Below are positions 6,301 to 12,399 of a stretch of 14,333 bases of DNA, piece by piece. The translations under genes were made by a program, and so were the position numbers. The notes under the pieces were generated by a model, which was not told the DNA's origin, did not search any database, and was given only the letters and a program-made list of their open reading frames with translations. The stretch lies in the NCBI GenBank assembly GCA_030673525.1, contig DAOVIY010000006.1, forward strand, positions 1 through 14,333. Reading direction: 5' to 3'. Within the stretch, counting starts at the first letter, position 1; every line of letters begins with the position of its first letter. This stretch comes from a bacterium. Lineage in GTDB: Bacteria; Patescibacteriota; Minisyncoccia; UBA6257.

Positions 6301-6627
6301 GTGCCTACTTCTAAGACTGAGATTCAACAGAAGATTAGAATTAAAATAAAGGGCTATGACCATCGGATCCTTGACAACTCTTGTCAGCAAATTATTGAGA
6401 CTGTAATGAGATATGGCAGTGAAGCTATTGGTCCAATCCCTTTGCCAACCGAAATTCATCGTTATACTGTGAATAGGGCTACTTTTGTTAAAAAGGATGC
6501 CCGGGAGCAGTTTGAAATCAGAATTCATAAAAGATTGATAGAAATTCCTAATCCTAATCAGAAAATTATTGAAGCTCTTACAAGTTTGGATTTGCCGGCA
6601 GGAGTAGATATAGAAATAAAGATGTAA
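6301..6627 (+). CDS. rpsJ: 30S ribosomal protein S10
   Basis: S10 is a 30S head protein and, in many bacteria, also the transcription antitermination factor NusE. It has 108 residues, slightly longer than E. coli S10 (103) through a few extra N-terminal residues (MPTSKTEIQQ). The core QKIRIKIKGYDHRILD (10-25), GPIPLPTEIHRYTV (44-57), REQFEIRIHKRLIEI (68-82) and the end LPAGVDIEIKM are typical. The start is GTG at 6301, the only non-ATG start in the cluster, placed 10 nt after tuf and with no Shine-Dalgarno sequence. It is followed by a 74-nt gap holding a strong hairpin terminator or attenuator, so S10 may be made in excess of the downstream proteins. Confidence 0.97.
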   Translation: MPTSKTEIQQKIRIKIKGYDHRILDNSCQQIIETVMRYGSEAIGPIPLPTEIHRYTVNRATFVKKDAREQFEIRIHKRLIEIPNPNQKIIEALTSLDLPAGVDIEIKM

Positions 6628-6628
6628 A

Positions 6629-6643
6629 ACTAGTACAGCTAGT
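6629..6643 (+). promoter_or_regulatory. small hairpin ahead of the rpsJ-rplC attenuator
   Basis: ACTAG (6629-6633) and CTAGT (6639-6643) form a 5-bp stem around TACAG just after the rpsJ stop codon. The same CTAGT occurs again at 6673-6677, spanning the loop of the terminator hairpin. ACTAG could therefore pair with either copy, allowing mutually exclusive or kissing structures. The structure is weak by itself. Confidence 0.35.
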
Positions 6644-6663
6644 CTATAGCGGTAACCTTGAGG

Positions 6664-6688
6664 AAAACTGGGCTAGTGCCCAGTTTTT
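6664..6688 (+). terminator. intrinsic terminator or attenuator between rpsJ and rplC
   Basis: A perfect 10-bp stem pairs AAAACTGGGC (6664-6673) with GCCCAGTTTT (6678-6687) around the tetraloop TAGT, and the 3' arm runs into TTTTT. It ends 13 nt before the rplC ATG, inside a cluster whose downstream genes have no other obvious promoter. It must therefore be leaky or regulated, or a promoter between it and rpsJ is used. Confidence 0.85.
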
Positions 6689-6701
6689 CAATGTCAAATT
6701 T

Positions 6702-7301
6702 ATGAAGTTTATATTAGCTAAAAAATTGAAAATGTCGCAGGTTTTTGATAGTGAAGAAAAAGTTATTCCAGTAACTATTTTAGAGGCTGGCCCTGTTAAA
6801 ATTACACAAATAAAAACCGAAGATAAAGATGGTTATGAGGCTATTCAGATAGGCTATGGACACAAAAGAAATCAAACAAAAGCTTTGAGCGGGCACTTAA
6901 AGGATTTAGGAAAATTTTCTTGGCTAGCAGAAATTCGTGGAAAGGTTTCTGATTACAAAATTGGTGATGAAGTCAAAGTAGATATTTTTAAAGAAGGAGA
7001 TAAAGTAATAATCATAGGAAAAAGCAAGGGAAAAGGTTTTCAGGGCGTTGTTAAAAGACATGGATTTAGAGGTTCTCCTGCAAGTCATGGAACAAAAGAC
7101 AGATTGAGAGCGCCTGGATCAATTGGTGCCACCGGGCTTCATCGTGTAGTAAAGGGCAAAAAAATGGCGGGCAGAATGGGTAATGACCAGTTAACATTAA
7201 AAAAAATAGAAGTTATAAAAGTTGATCCAGAAAAGGGCCTTCTTTATTTAAAAGGAGCTATTCCTGGCAGAAGAGGTTCATTAATAAAAGTTATAGGATA
7301 A
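6702..7301 (+). CDS. rplC: 50S ribosomal protein L3
   Basis: L3 binds near the 3' end of 23S rRNA and starts 50S assembly; its central extension reaches the peptidyl-transferase centre. It has 199 residues, close to the usual ~205-210. The opening AKKLKMSQVFDSEEKVIPVT (6-25) corresponds to the usual GRKVGMTQVF. The extension RHGFRGSPASHGTKDRLRAP (119-138), GSIGATGLHRVVKGKKMAGRMGN (139-161) and the end GAIPGRRGSLIKV are typical. The glutamine methylated in E. coli (in GQNQTPGKVF) has no counterpart here (GATGLHRVVKG). The ATG at 6702 follows CAAATTT with no Shine-Dalgarno sequence. It is the first gene after the attenuator hairpin, and a four-codon mini-ORF (6691-6705) ends across its start codon. 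Confidence 0.97.
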   Translation: MKFILAKKLKMSQVFDSEEKVIPVTILEAGPVKITQIKTEDKDGYEAIQIGYGHKRNQTKALSGHLKDLGKFSWLAEIRGKVSDYKIGDEVKVDIFKEGDKVIIIGKSKGKGFQGVVKRHGFRGSPASHGTKDRLRAPGSIGATGLHRVVKGKKMAGRMGNDQLTLKKIEVIKVDPEKGLLYLKGAIPGRRGSLIKVIG

Positions 7302-7306
7302 AAGAC

Positions 7307-7969
7307 ATGAAAGTGCCTATTTATAATTTAAAAGGAGAAGCATTAAAAAAGATTGAGTTATCTGAGGATATTTTTAATAAGAAGATCAATAATAATCTTA
7401 TTCATCAAGTTTATACAAGCCTTTTAAGCAACCGACGAAAACCATTAGCTTTTAGCAAAGACAGATCAGAAGTTAGAGGTGGAGGGAAAAAGCCATGGAG
7501 GCAAAAAGGGACAGGAAGAGCCAGACATGGATCTATTCGTTCTCCTTTATGGAAAGGAGGTGGGATTACATTTGGTCCGAGAGCAAAAGAAAGAGATTTT
7601 AAAAAGAAGATAAATAAAAAGATAAAAAAGGACGCTATTAAAATGGTTCTTTCTCAAAAATTTAAAGATGGAGAGATTAAAATAATTAAGGATATCAATT
7701 TAAAGGAATATAAAACGAGTCAAATGGATAAATTTTTTAAGAATCTTTTAAAAATAGAAAAGAAATTTCCAAAAGTTTTGTTTTTGATTGACTCAAAAAA
7801 TCATATGTTAAAGAAAAGTATAAAAAATCTATCTTATGTTAAAATTATGAATGCTGAGAATATTGATTTGATAGAAATATTAAATAATAAATATCTAGTG
7901 ATATCAAAAAATATTTTGCCAATTTTGAATAAAATGAAAAATGAGGTTCTTATATTAGAGAATAAGTAG
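7307..7969 (+). CDS. rplD: 50S ribosomal protein L4
   Basis: L4 is an early 50S assembly protein whose long loop lines the exit-tunnel constriction. In E. coli it also represses the S10 operon by attenuation and at translation. It has 220 residues, slightly longer than E. coli (201). The tunnel loop is intact: SEVRGGGKKPWRQKGTGRAR (54-73), HGSIRSPLWKGGGITFGP (74-91), with the usual basic residues near the macrolide site. The C-terminal half (130-220) is Lys/Ile/Asn-rich, as expected for an AT-rich genome, with the KVLFLIDS strand (156-163) recognisable. The start at 7307 is 5 nt after rplC and is one of the few with a possible Shine-Dalgarno sequence (AGGA at 7295-7298). The terminator upstream of rplC would be a natural target for feedback by L4, but that is only inference. 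Confidence 0.96.
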   Translation: MKVPIYNLKGEALKKIELSEDIFNKKINNNLIHQVYTSLLSNRRKPLAFSKDRSEVRGGGKKPWRQKGTGRARHGSIRSPLWKGGGITFGPRAKERDFKKKINKKIKKDAIKMVLSQKFKDGEIKIIKDINLKEYKTSQMDKFFKNLLKIEKKFPKVLFLIDSKNHMLKKSIKNLSYVKIMNAENIDLIEILNNKYLVISKNILPILNKMKNEVLILENK

Positions 7970-7977
7970 ATAAATTT

Positions 7978-8439
7978 ATGGGTATTTTAAATATTTTTAA
8001 AAAAAAGAAAGTCAAAGAAAAACCCTCCATTGCTTCTACCTCCACTAAAGTTTCGGTGGATAAAAAAGCTAAGGAGGGTAAGAAGGAAAAAAAGGATGAA
8101 AAAAAAGAAGCCAAAAAGCCAGTAGCGCAAATAGAAAAAGGAAAGGTTGTTTTAGAAGGATCCTCTTCGGCATTGTTGATTAGTCCTTATTTAAGTGAAA
8201 AGTCTACCATTTTAAGAGAGCAAGAAAATAAATATATTTTTAAAGTTAACCCTAGAGCGACAAAAAATGAAATAAAAAAACTTTTAGAAAATATTTATAA
8301 TGTGGAGGTAATCAAGATCAATGTAATAAATACCCCTGCTAAGCCTAAAAGATGGAGGCAGAAAAAAAGTTATTTCAGTAGGAGTAAAAAAATGATGATT
8401 ACCATAAAGAAAGGTCAAAAAATCGAATTAGGAATATGA
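7978..8439 (+). CDS. rplW: 50S ribosomal protein L23 with long Lys-rich N-terminal extension
   Basis: L23 sits at the mouth of the peptide exit tunnel and is the main docking site for trigger factor and SRP. It has 153 residues against ~100 in E. coli. Residues 1-63 form an extra N-terminal tail, MGILNIFKKKKVKEK followed by a Lys/Glu/Ser-rich low-complexity segment. The normal domain starts at about LLISPYLSEKS (66-76); Glu74 in SEK corresponds to the E. coli Glu18 contacted by trigger factor. NPRATKNEIKKLLENIYNVEV (91-111) and the tunnel-facing basic loop AKPKRWRQKKSYF (121-133) follow, ending KKGQKIELGI. Base composition is continuous with its neighbours, so the tail is not an obvious fusion artefact. 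The gene ends in TGA and overlaps the rplB start by 4 nt (ATGA), suggesting translational coupling. Confidence 0.95.
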   Translation: MGILNIFKKKKVKEKPSIASTSTKVSVDKKAKEGKKEKKDEKKEAKKPVAQIEKGKVVLEGSSSALLISPYLSEKSTILREQENKYIFKVNPRATKNEIKKLLENIYNVEVIKINVINTPAKPKRWRQKKSYFSRSKKMMITIKKGQKIELGI

Positions 8440-9272
8440 TAAAAAGATATAAACCAACAACACCAGCTCGTCGCCATTATACTGTTTCTGATTATTCAAT
8501 TTTAACCGGTGAAAAGCCTTTTAAGAAATTGACTTCTTCTAAAAAAAGAAGCGTTGGGAGATCTAAGGGAAGAATAACAGTTCGGCATAAAGGTGGCGGC
8601 AGTAAGAAACTGCATAGAGAAATTATTTTTGGTGAGCAAAAAAAAGGAGTTCCGGGAATAATAAAAACCATAGAATATGATCCTTACCGTTCTGCATTTA
8701 TCTCTTTGGTGTCTTACAAAGATGGCGATTGGCGTTATATTCTATCTCCACATAGTTTGAAAGTTGGGGATAAGATTATTTGTGATGAAAAAACGTCTTT
8801 TAAGAAAGGAAATAGATTGCAATTAAAAAATATTCCGGTCGGAAGTTTGGTGCATAATATAGAGATAAGAGTAGGCGCAGGAGGAAGATTGGCTAAATCA
8901 GCAGGGTCTTCTGCTCAAATAATAACTCAAGATAAAAAATATACTCATCTTAAAATGCCTTCATCAGAAATAAGAAAGATATTGGATGTTTGCTATGCGT
9001 CAATTGGACAACTTTCCAATGTTGAACATGGAATGGTAAGTATTGGAAAAGCTGGTAGAGCGCGTCATATGGGGAGAAGGCCAAAAGTAAGAGGAACGGC
9101 AATGAATCCTGTAGATCATCCATATGGCGGTGGGGAGGGAAAGACGCAAAGAGGAACAAAAAGGCCAAAAAGTATTTATGGTAAAGTTACTGGCGGCGTA
9201 AAAACAAGAAAGAAGCAAAAATATTCTAATAAATTTATTATAAAAAAGCGAAAGAAAAAACGTAAAAAATAA
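8436..9272 (+). CDS. rplB: 50S ribosomal protein L2
   Basis: L2 is among the most conserved 50S proteins, needed for subunit joining and placed near the peptidyl-transferase centre. At 278 residues the length is normal. Landmarks are YKPTTPARRHYTV (5-17), GRITVRHKGGGSKK (45-58), EYDPYRSAFISLV (80-92), YILSPHSLKVGD (101-112), NIPVGSLVHNIE (132-143) and KVRGTAMNPVDHPYGGGEG (217-235). His228 in DHP corresponds to the E. coli His229 implicated in peptidyl transfer; the second His of DHPHGGGEG is Tyr here. The C-terminus is a basic tail, FIIKKRKKKRKK. The start codon overlaps the rplW stop (ATGA). An AGGA lies only 2 nt before the ATG, too close for a normal Shine-Dalgarno pairing. Confidence 0.98.
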   Translation: MIKRYKPTTPARRHYTVSDYSILTGEKPFKKLTSSKKRSVGRSKGRITVRHKGGGSKKLHREIIFGEQKKGVPGIIKTIEYDPYRSAFISLVSYKDGDWRYILSPHSLKVGDKIICDEKTSFKKGNRLQLKNIPVGSLVHNIEIRVGAGGRLAKSAGSSAQIITQDKKYTHLKMPSSEIRKILDVCYASIGQLSNVEHGMVSIGKAGRARHMGRRPKVRGTAMNPVDHPYGGGEGKTQRGTKRPKSIYGKVTGGVKTRKKQKYSNKFIIKKRKKKRKK

Positions 9273-9276
9273 TATT

Positions 9277-9606
9277 ATGTCTCGTTCACTTAAAAAAGGC
9301 CCATATGTTCATCCTAAATTATTGAAAAAGCTTTCCAAGATAAAGATAGGAGATAAAACTCCTATTAAAACTTGGTCTAGAGATTCAATAATTACACCAG
9401 AAATGGTTGGTTTTGTTTTTGCTGTGCATAATGGTAAAGATTTTATAGAGGTGGAAACAAGAGAAGAAATGGTTGGGCATCATTTAGGAGAATTCTCAAT
9501 AACAAGAAAGTTTTTTAAACACGGTGGAAGAATGCAAAAAGAATTGGAAGCAAAAGCAAGGGTTTCAGAAAAAACATCAGCGTCTCCACAAAGTGAAAAA
9601 AAATAA
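9277..9606 (+). CDS. rpsS: 30S ribosomal protein S19
   Basis: S19 lies in the 30S head next to S13 and contacts A-site tRNA. It has 109 residues against 92 in E. coli. MSRSLKKGPYVHPKLLKKL (1-19), IKTWSRDSIITPEMVGFVFAVHNGK (30-54) and MVGHHLGEFSITRKFFKHGG (65-84) are the diagnostic segments; the last differs slightly from the common GEFAPTRTFRGH. Residues 85-109 form an extra charged, low-complexity tail (EAKARVSEKTSASPQSEKK) that is probably disordered. The start at 9277 is 4 nt after rplB, preceded by AATATT with no Shine-Dalgarno sequence. rplV follows after 19 nt. Confidence 0.97.
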   Translation: MSRSLKKGPYVHPKLLKKLSKIKIGDKTPIKTWSRDSIITPEMVGFVFAVHNGKDFIEVETREEMVGHHLGEFSITRKFFKHGGRMQKELEAKARVSEKTSASPQSEKK

Positions 9607-9625
9607 ATATTTAGTAGAATAAATT

Positions 9626-10138
9626 ATGGAAGTTAAAGCCTCTTTAAAATATTTAAGAATTAGCCCTCGGAAAGTTCGATTACTTACAAATTTAATAAAA
9701 GGGTTATCTGTTAAAAGTGCAGAGGCTAATCTGCTTCATATTTCTAAGAGAAGTAGCAAACCTTTGTTAAAATTATTAAAATCTGCTATGGCTAATGCTG
9801 AACATAATTTTAATTTAGATAAAGATAATCTTTTTGTTAGGGCTATTAGAGTAGATGAGGGGCCGGCTTTAAAGAAATGGCGCCCTAGAGCACGTGGAGC
9901 AGCTTATCCAATAAGAAAAAGAACCTCACATATTTTTCTTACCTTGAAGGAAATAAAAGAAAAGGAAACTATAATAAAAAAAGAGGTTAAAGATATTAAA
10001 CATGAGAAGAAGATAGAAGAGAAAAAAGCTCGAGTAAAAAGTTCCGCTTTTGTAAAAAAATCAGAGTTTAAAAAAGAAGAAAAAATAATAAAGAGATCTG
10101 CTCAAAAACAAAAGATATTTCGTCGTAAAGCAATCTAA
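9626..10138 (+). CDS. rplV: 50S ribosomal protein L22 with long basic C-terminal extension
   Basis: L22 spans the exit tunnel, and its beta-hairpin forms the constriction together with L4. It has 170 residues against 110 in E. coli. The core is complete: LKYLRISPRKVRLLTNLIKG (7-26), LLKSAMANAEHNF (50-62), and the hairpin IRVDEGPALKKWRPRARGAA (74-93) ending KRTSHIFLTL (98-107). From about residue 108 a 60-residue Lys/Glu-rich tail follows (for example KEIKEKETIIKKEVKDIKHE), likely a helix ending in the basic FRRKAI. Together with the L23 tail, this adds extra charged mass near the exit side of the large subunit. The start at 9626 follows GAATAAATT with no Shine-Dalgarno sequence; rpsC starts 8 nt after the stop. 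Confidence 0.96.
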   Translation: MEVKASLKYLRISPRKVRLLTNLIKGLSVKSAEANLLHISKRSSKPLLKLLKSAMANAEHNFNLDKDNLFVRAIRVDEGPALKKWRPRARGAAYPIRKRTSHIFLTLKEIKEKETIIKKEVKDIKHEKKIEEKKARVKSSAFVKKSEFKKEEKIIKRSAQKQKIFRRKAI

Positions 10139-10146
10139 ATATTGAT

Positions 10147-10794
10147 ATGGGTCAAAAAATTAATCCAAAATCTTTTAGGCTAGGTGTTAATAAGGGATGG
10201 CATTCCCGTTGGTTTAATTTAAAAGAATCCCCAAAATTATTGGAACAGGATTATAAAATTCGTGAATTTATTTATAAAAAAGCCAAAACATGCAGGATAG
10301 AAAGTGTGGATATTGAAAGAAAAGCCGGTGATATTAAAATTATTATTAAAACTGCTCGTCCTGGATTATTAATTGGTCGTCAGGGCAAAGGCATAGAAGA
10401 TCTTCAAAAAGGATTAGCAAAGTTATTAAAGGCCAAATCACGTATTAATATTTCAATTGAAGAAGTTAAACATCCGGAAATATCTGGAGAAATTGTGGCC
10501 CAAAGTATTGCCGAAGACATAGAAAAAAGAATGCCATATAGAAGAGTTTTAAAGCAATATATAACCAAAGTAATACAGCGTAAAGAGGTTTTGGGCGTGA
10601 AAATCATGCTTTCAGGCAGATTAGACGGAACAGAGATTGCCCGTAATGAATGGTTGAAAGAAGGAAAATTGCCTTTATCAACAATTAGAGCAGACATTGA
10701 TTATGGTTTTACTGAGGCGCGTTGTACTTACGGAACAATAGGAATAAAAGTATGGATTTATAAAGGAGAAAAGTTTTCAGACATTAATAAATAA
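10147..10794 (+). CDS. rpsC: 30S ribosomal protein S3
   Basis: S3 forms part of the mRNA entry tunnel of the 30S head and takes part in unwinding mRNA structure. It has 215 residues (E. coli 233, a shorter C-terminal end here). MGQKINPKSFRLGVNKGWHSRWF (1-23) is the usual opening. A type II KH domain follows, with the GxxG loop GRQG at 77-80 within ARPGLLIGRQGKGIEDL. The C-terminal domain contains YRRVLKQ (131-137, matching the basic residues linked to mRNA unwinding in E. coli), VKIMLSGRLDGTEIAR (151-166), EGKLPLSTIRADIDYG (172-187) and GTIGIKVWIYKGE. The start at 10147 follows ATATTGAT with no Shine-Dalgarno sequence, 8 nt after rplV. rplP starts 8 nt downstream. Confidence 0.98.
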   Translation: MGQKINPKSFRLGVNKGWHSRWFNLKESPKLLEQDYKIREFIYKKAKTCRIESVDIERKAGDIKIIIKTARPGLLIGRQGKGIEDLQKGLAKLLKAKSRINISIEEVKHPEISGEIVAQSIAEDIEKRMPYRRVLKQYITKVIQRKEVLGVKIMLSGRLDGTEIARNEWLKEGKLPLSTIRADIDYGFTEARCTYGTIGIKVWIYKGEKFSDINK

Positions 10795-10802
10795 TAATTG
10801 TT

Positions 10803-11213
10803 ATGTTATTGCCAAAGAAAGTAAAACATAGAAAAATGCATAAAGGTCGGAAGAGATTTCGCCAAGTAGAAACCAGGGGAGTTGAACTTTCTTTTGGTAG
10901 TTTTGGATTAAAGGCCATGGAAGAATCCTGGCTAACGTCCCAACAGATTGAATCAGCTTATCGGGCAATAGCCCGTTCTTTGCGAAAAGAAGGAAAAATC
11001 TGGATGAGAGTATTTCCTGATAAACCTATTACTAAAAAAGCGACAGAAGCTAAAATGGGTAAAGGAAAGGGTTCTGTGGATCATTACGTTTTTCCAGTAA
11101 GGCCCGGAAGAATTCTTTTTGAATTAGATGGAATTTCTGATGAAAAAGCGAAAGAAGCTTTTCGTTTAGCTAATTCAAAATTACCAATTAAAACTTCAAT
11201 AATTCGAAGATAG
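10803..11213 (+). CDS. rplP: 50S ribosomal protein L16
   Basis: L16 contacts the A-site tRNA elbow and helps organise the 50S A site; it is added late in assembly. At 136 residues it equals the E. coli length. MLLPKKVKHRKMHKGR (1-16), FGSFGLKAMEESWLTSQQIESAY (31-53), RVFPDKPITKKATEAKMGKGKG (69-90) and SVDHYVFPVRPGRILFELDG (91-110), ending KLPIKTSIIRR, give an unambiguous match. The start at 10803 follows ATAATTGTT with no Shine-Dalgarno sequence. rpmC follows after 5 nt, the usual L16-L29-S17 order. Confidence 0.98.
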   Translation: MLLPKKVKHRKMHKGRKRFRQVETRGVELSFGSFGLKAMEESWLTSQQIESAYRAIARSLRKEGKIWMRVFPDKPITKKATEAKMGKGKGSVDHYVFPVRPGRILFELDGISDEKAKEAFRLANSKLPIKTSIIRR

Positions 11214-11218
11214 ATACT

Positions 11219-11419
11219 ATGGTAGAAACAAAAGAATTACGATTAAAACCCAAGGAAGAATTAAACCAATTACTATCTGAATCTCAAAAGAAATTACGGG
11301 AATTGAGGTTTAATTTGGCTAGCGGAAAAGTTAAAAACGTACGCACCATTCGTGTTTTAAAAAAGAACATTGCGAGAATCTTAACTATTTTAAACGAAAA
11401 ATCTGAAGGTCAACTATAA
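11219..11419 (+). CDS. rpmC: 50S ribosomal protein L29
   Basis: L29 is a small two-helix hairpin protein beside L23 at the tunnel exit. At 66 residues the length is normal. The first helix contains LRLKPKEELNQLLSESQKKLRELRF (7-31); the classic LRFNLASGKVKNVRTIRVLKKNIARILT motif (29-56) covers the loop and second helix, with the usual Arg/Lys residues that bind 23S rRNA. The start ATG at 11219 (MVETKELR) is 5 nt after rplP and has no Shine-Dalgarno sequence. It ends in TAA one nucleotide before the rpsQ start, so the two are probably translated in a coupled way. Confidence 0.96.
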   Translation: MVETKELRLKPKEELNQLLSESQKKLRELRFNLASGKVKNVRTIRVLKKNIARILTILNEKSEGQL

Positions 11420-11420
11420 T

Positions 11421-11741
11421 ATGAAAAAACAAATAATTCGCCAGACGGCGAAACAAAAAAGAATATTAAAAGGAGAAGTTGTATCAAATAAAATGGATAA
11501 AACTGTTGTAATTAAGGTTTCCAGATTGAAAGTGCATCCAAAATACAAGAAGCGCTATAAAATTACCAAGCGTTTTAAAGCCCATGATGAGAAGAACGAG
11601 TGTCATGTAGGTGATAAAGTAATAATTGAAGAGACAAGGCCTCTATCTAAAGGGAAAAGATGGAAAGTAAAACATAAAGCACAAATAACAAATAATAAGA
11701 AAGAAGATGATTCAACCGCAGACAATATTAAAAGTAATTGA
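11421..11741 (+). CDS. rpsQ: 30S ribosomal protein S17, C-terminal tail overlapping rplN
   Basis: S17 is an early-binding OB-fold protein of the 30S body. It has 106 residues against 84 in E. coli. The core shows RILKGEVVSNKMDKTVVIKVSRLKVHPKY (14-42), TKRFKAHDEKNECHVGDKVIIEETRPLSKGKRWKV (49-83). About 12 extra residues precede the core and ~20 polar residues follow it. The last eleven residues (DDSTADNIKSN) are encoded in bases 11707-11741, which also encode the beginning of rplN in another frame, so this tail arose by reading into the next gene. It ends in TGA. The ATG at 11421 is 1 nt after rpmC. Confidence 0.96.
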   Translation: MKKQIIRQTAKQKRILKGEVVSNKMDKTVVIKVSRLKVHPKYKKRYKITKRFKAHDEKNECHVGDKVIIEETRPLSKGKRWKVKHKAQITNNKKEDDSTADNIKSN

Positions 11742-12075
11742 TAATAGTGGCGCGAAAGTAATTCGTTGTTTTCGAGTATTAGGCGGAACGAAAAGAAGAT
11801 ATGCTGAGATTGGTGATATGATTGTTGCTTCTGTCCAAATAGCTGAGCCTCGTAGAGAAGTGAAGAAAAAAGCAGTAGTAAAAGCCATAATTGTGCGTCA
11901 GAAGAAAGCTTTTAGGAGAAAAGACGGAAGCTATATTCGTTTTAATGAAAACGCTGCTGTTCTTATTAATGATAAAAAAGAACCTTTGGGTAATCGTATT
12001 TTTGGTCCTGTGCCGCGCGAAATAAAAGAAAGAGGGTATAGTAAAATAGCGGGTTTAGCTCCAGAGTTAGTATAA
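11707..12075 (+). CDS. rplN: 50S ribosomal protein L14
   Basis: L14 sits at the 50S side of intersubunit bridge B5/B8, next to L19 and L3. At 122 residues it is standard. MIQPQTILKVIDNSGAKVIRC (1-21), GDMIVASVQIAEPRREVKKKAVVKAIIVR (36-64), FNENAAVLINDKKEPLGNRIFGPVPREI (79-106) and the end KIAGLAPELV are diagnostic. The ATG at 11707 is certain because the conserved N-terminus begins there, even though it lies 35 nt inside rpsQ. The upstream AAGAAAGAAG is purine-rich but not a clear Shine-Dalgarno sequence. In many bacteria L14 begins the spc operon; here it is fused to the S10 operon by overlap and has no visible promoter. Confidence 0.98.
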   Translation: MIQPQTILKVIDNSGAKVIRCFRVLGGTKRRYAEIGDMIVASVQIAEPRREVKKKAVVKAIIVRQKKAFRRKDGSYIRFNENAAVLINDKKEPLGNRIFGPVPREIKERGYSKIAGLAPELV

Positions 12076-12084
12076 TTTATATTT

Positions 12085-12393
12085 ATGAATATTAAAAAAG
12101 GCGATATAGTTTTAATGAAAAAAGGCAAAGATAAAGGAAAGACAGGTAAAGTGATAAAGGCTTTGCCAAAAGATGGCAAGGTGGTTGTTGAGGCCTTAAA
12201 TTTAATAAAAAAGATTCAAAAAGCCAAAAAAGCAGGTGAAAAAGGACAAATGATTTCAGTTCCAAGGTCTGTTTTCAGAGCTAATGTTATGCTAATCTGT
12301 CCCAATTGTAAGCGACCAACGAGAATTGGTTATGCCAAAGATAATAGTGCTAAATACAGAATTTGTAAAAAATGCGGTTCCAAAATCTCCTAA
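12085..12393 (+). CDS. rplX: 50S ribosomal protein L24 with CxxC...CxxC motif
   Basis: L24 is an assembly-initiating 50S protein with a KOW-type SH3 fold. At 102 residues it is normal. The KOW part is KKGDIVLMKKGKDKGKTGKVIKALPKDGKVVVEALNL (4-40). The C-terminal part contains CPNC (72-75) and CKKC (94-97), flanked by KRPTRIGY, likely a zinc ribbon as in many non-proteobacterial L24 proteins. The start at 12085 follows TTTATATTT with no Shine-Dalgarno sequence, 9 nt after rplN. rplE follows after 6 nt. Confidence 0.97.
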   Translation: MNIKKGDIVLMKKGKDKGKTGKVIKALPKDGKVVVEALNLIKKIQKAKKAGEKGQMISVPRSVFRANVMLICPNCKRPTRIGYAKDNSAKYRICKKCGSKIS

Positions 12394-12399
12394 GTTTTA

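Noticed and set aside
8430..8433. AGGA before rplB as a Shine-Dalgarno sequence
   Set aside because: Only 2 nt separate it from the ATG, too close for normal pairing with 16S rRNA.
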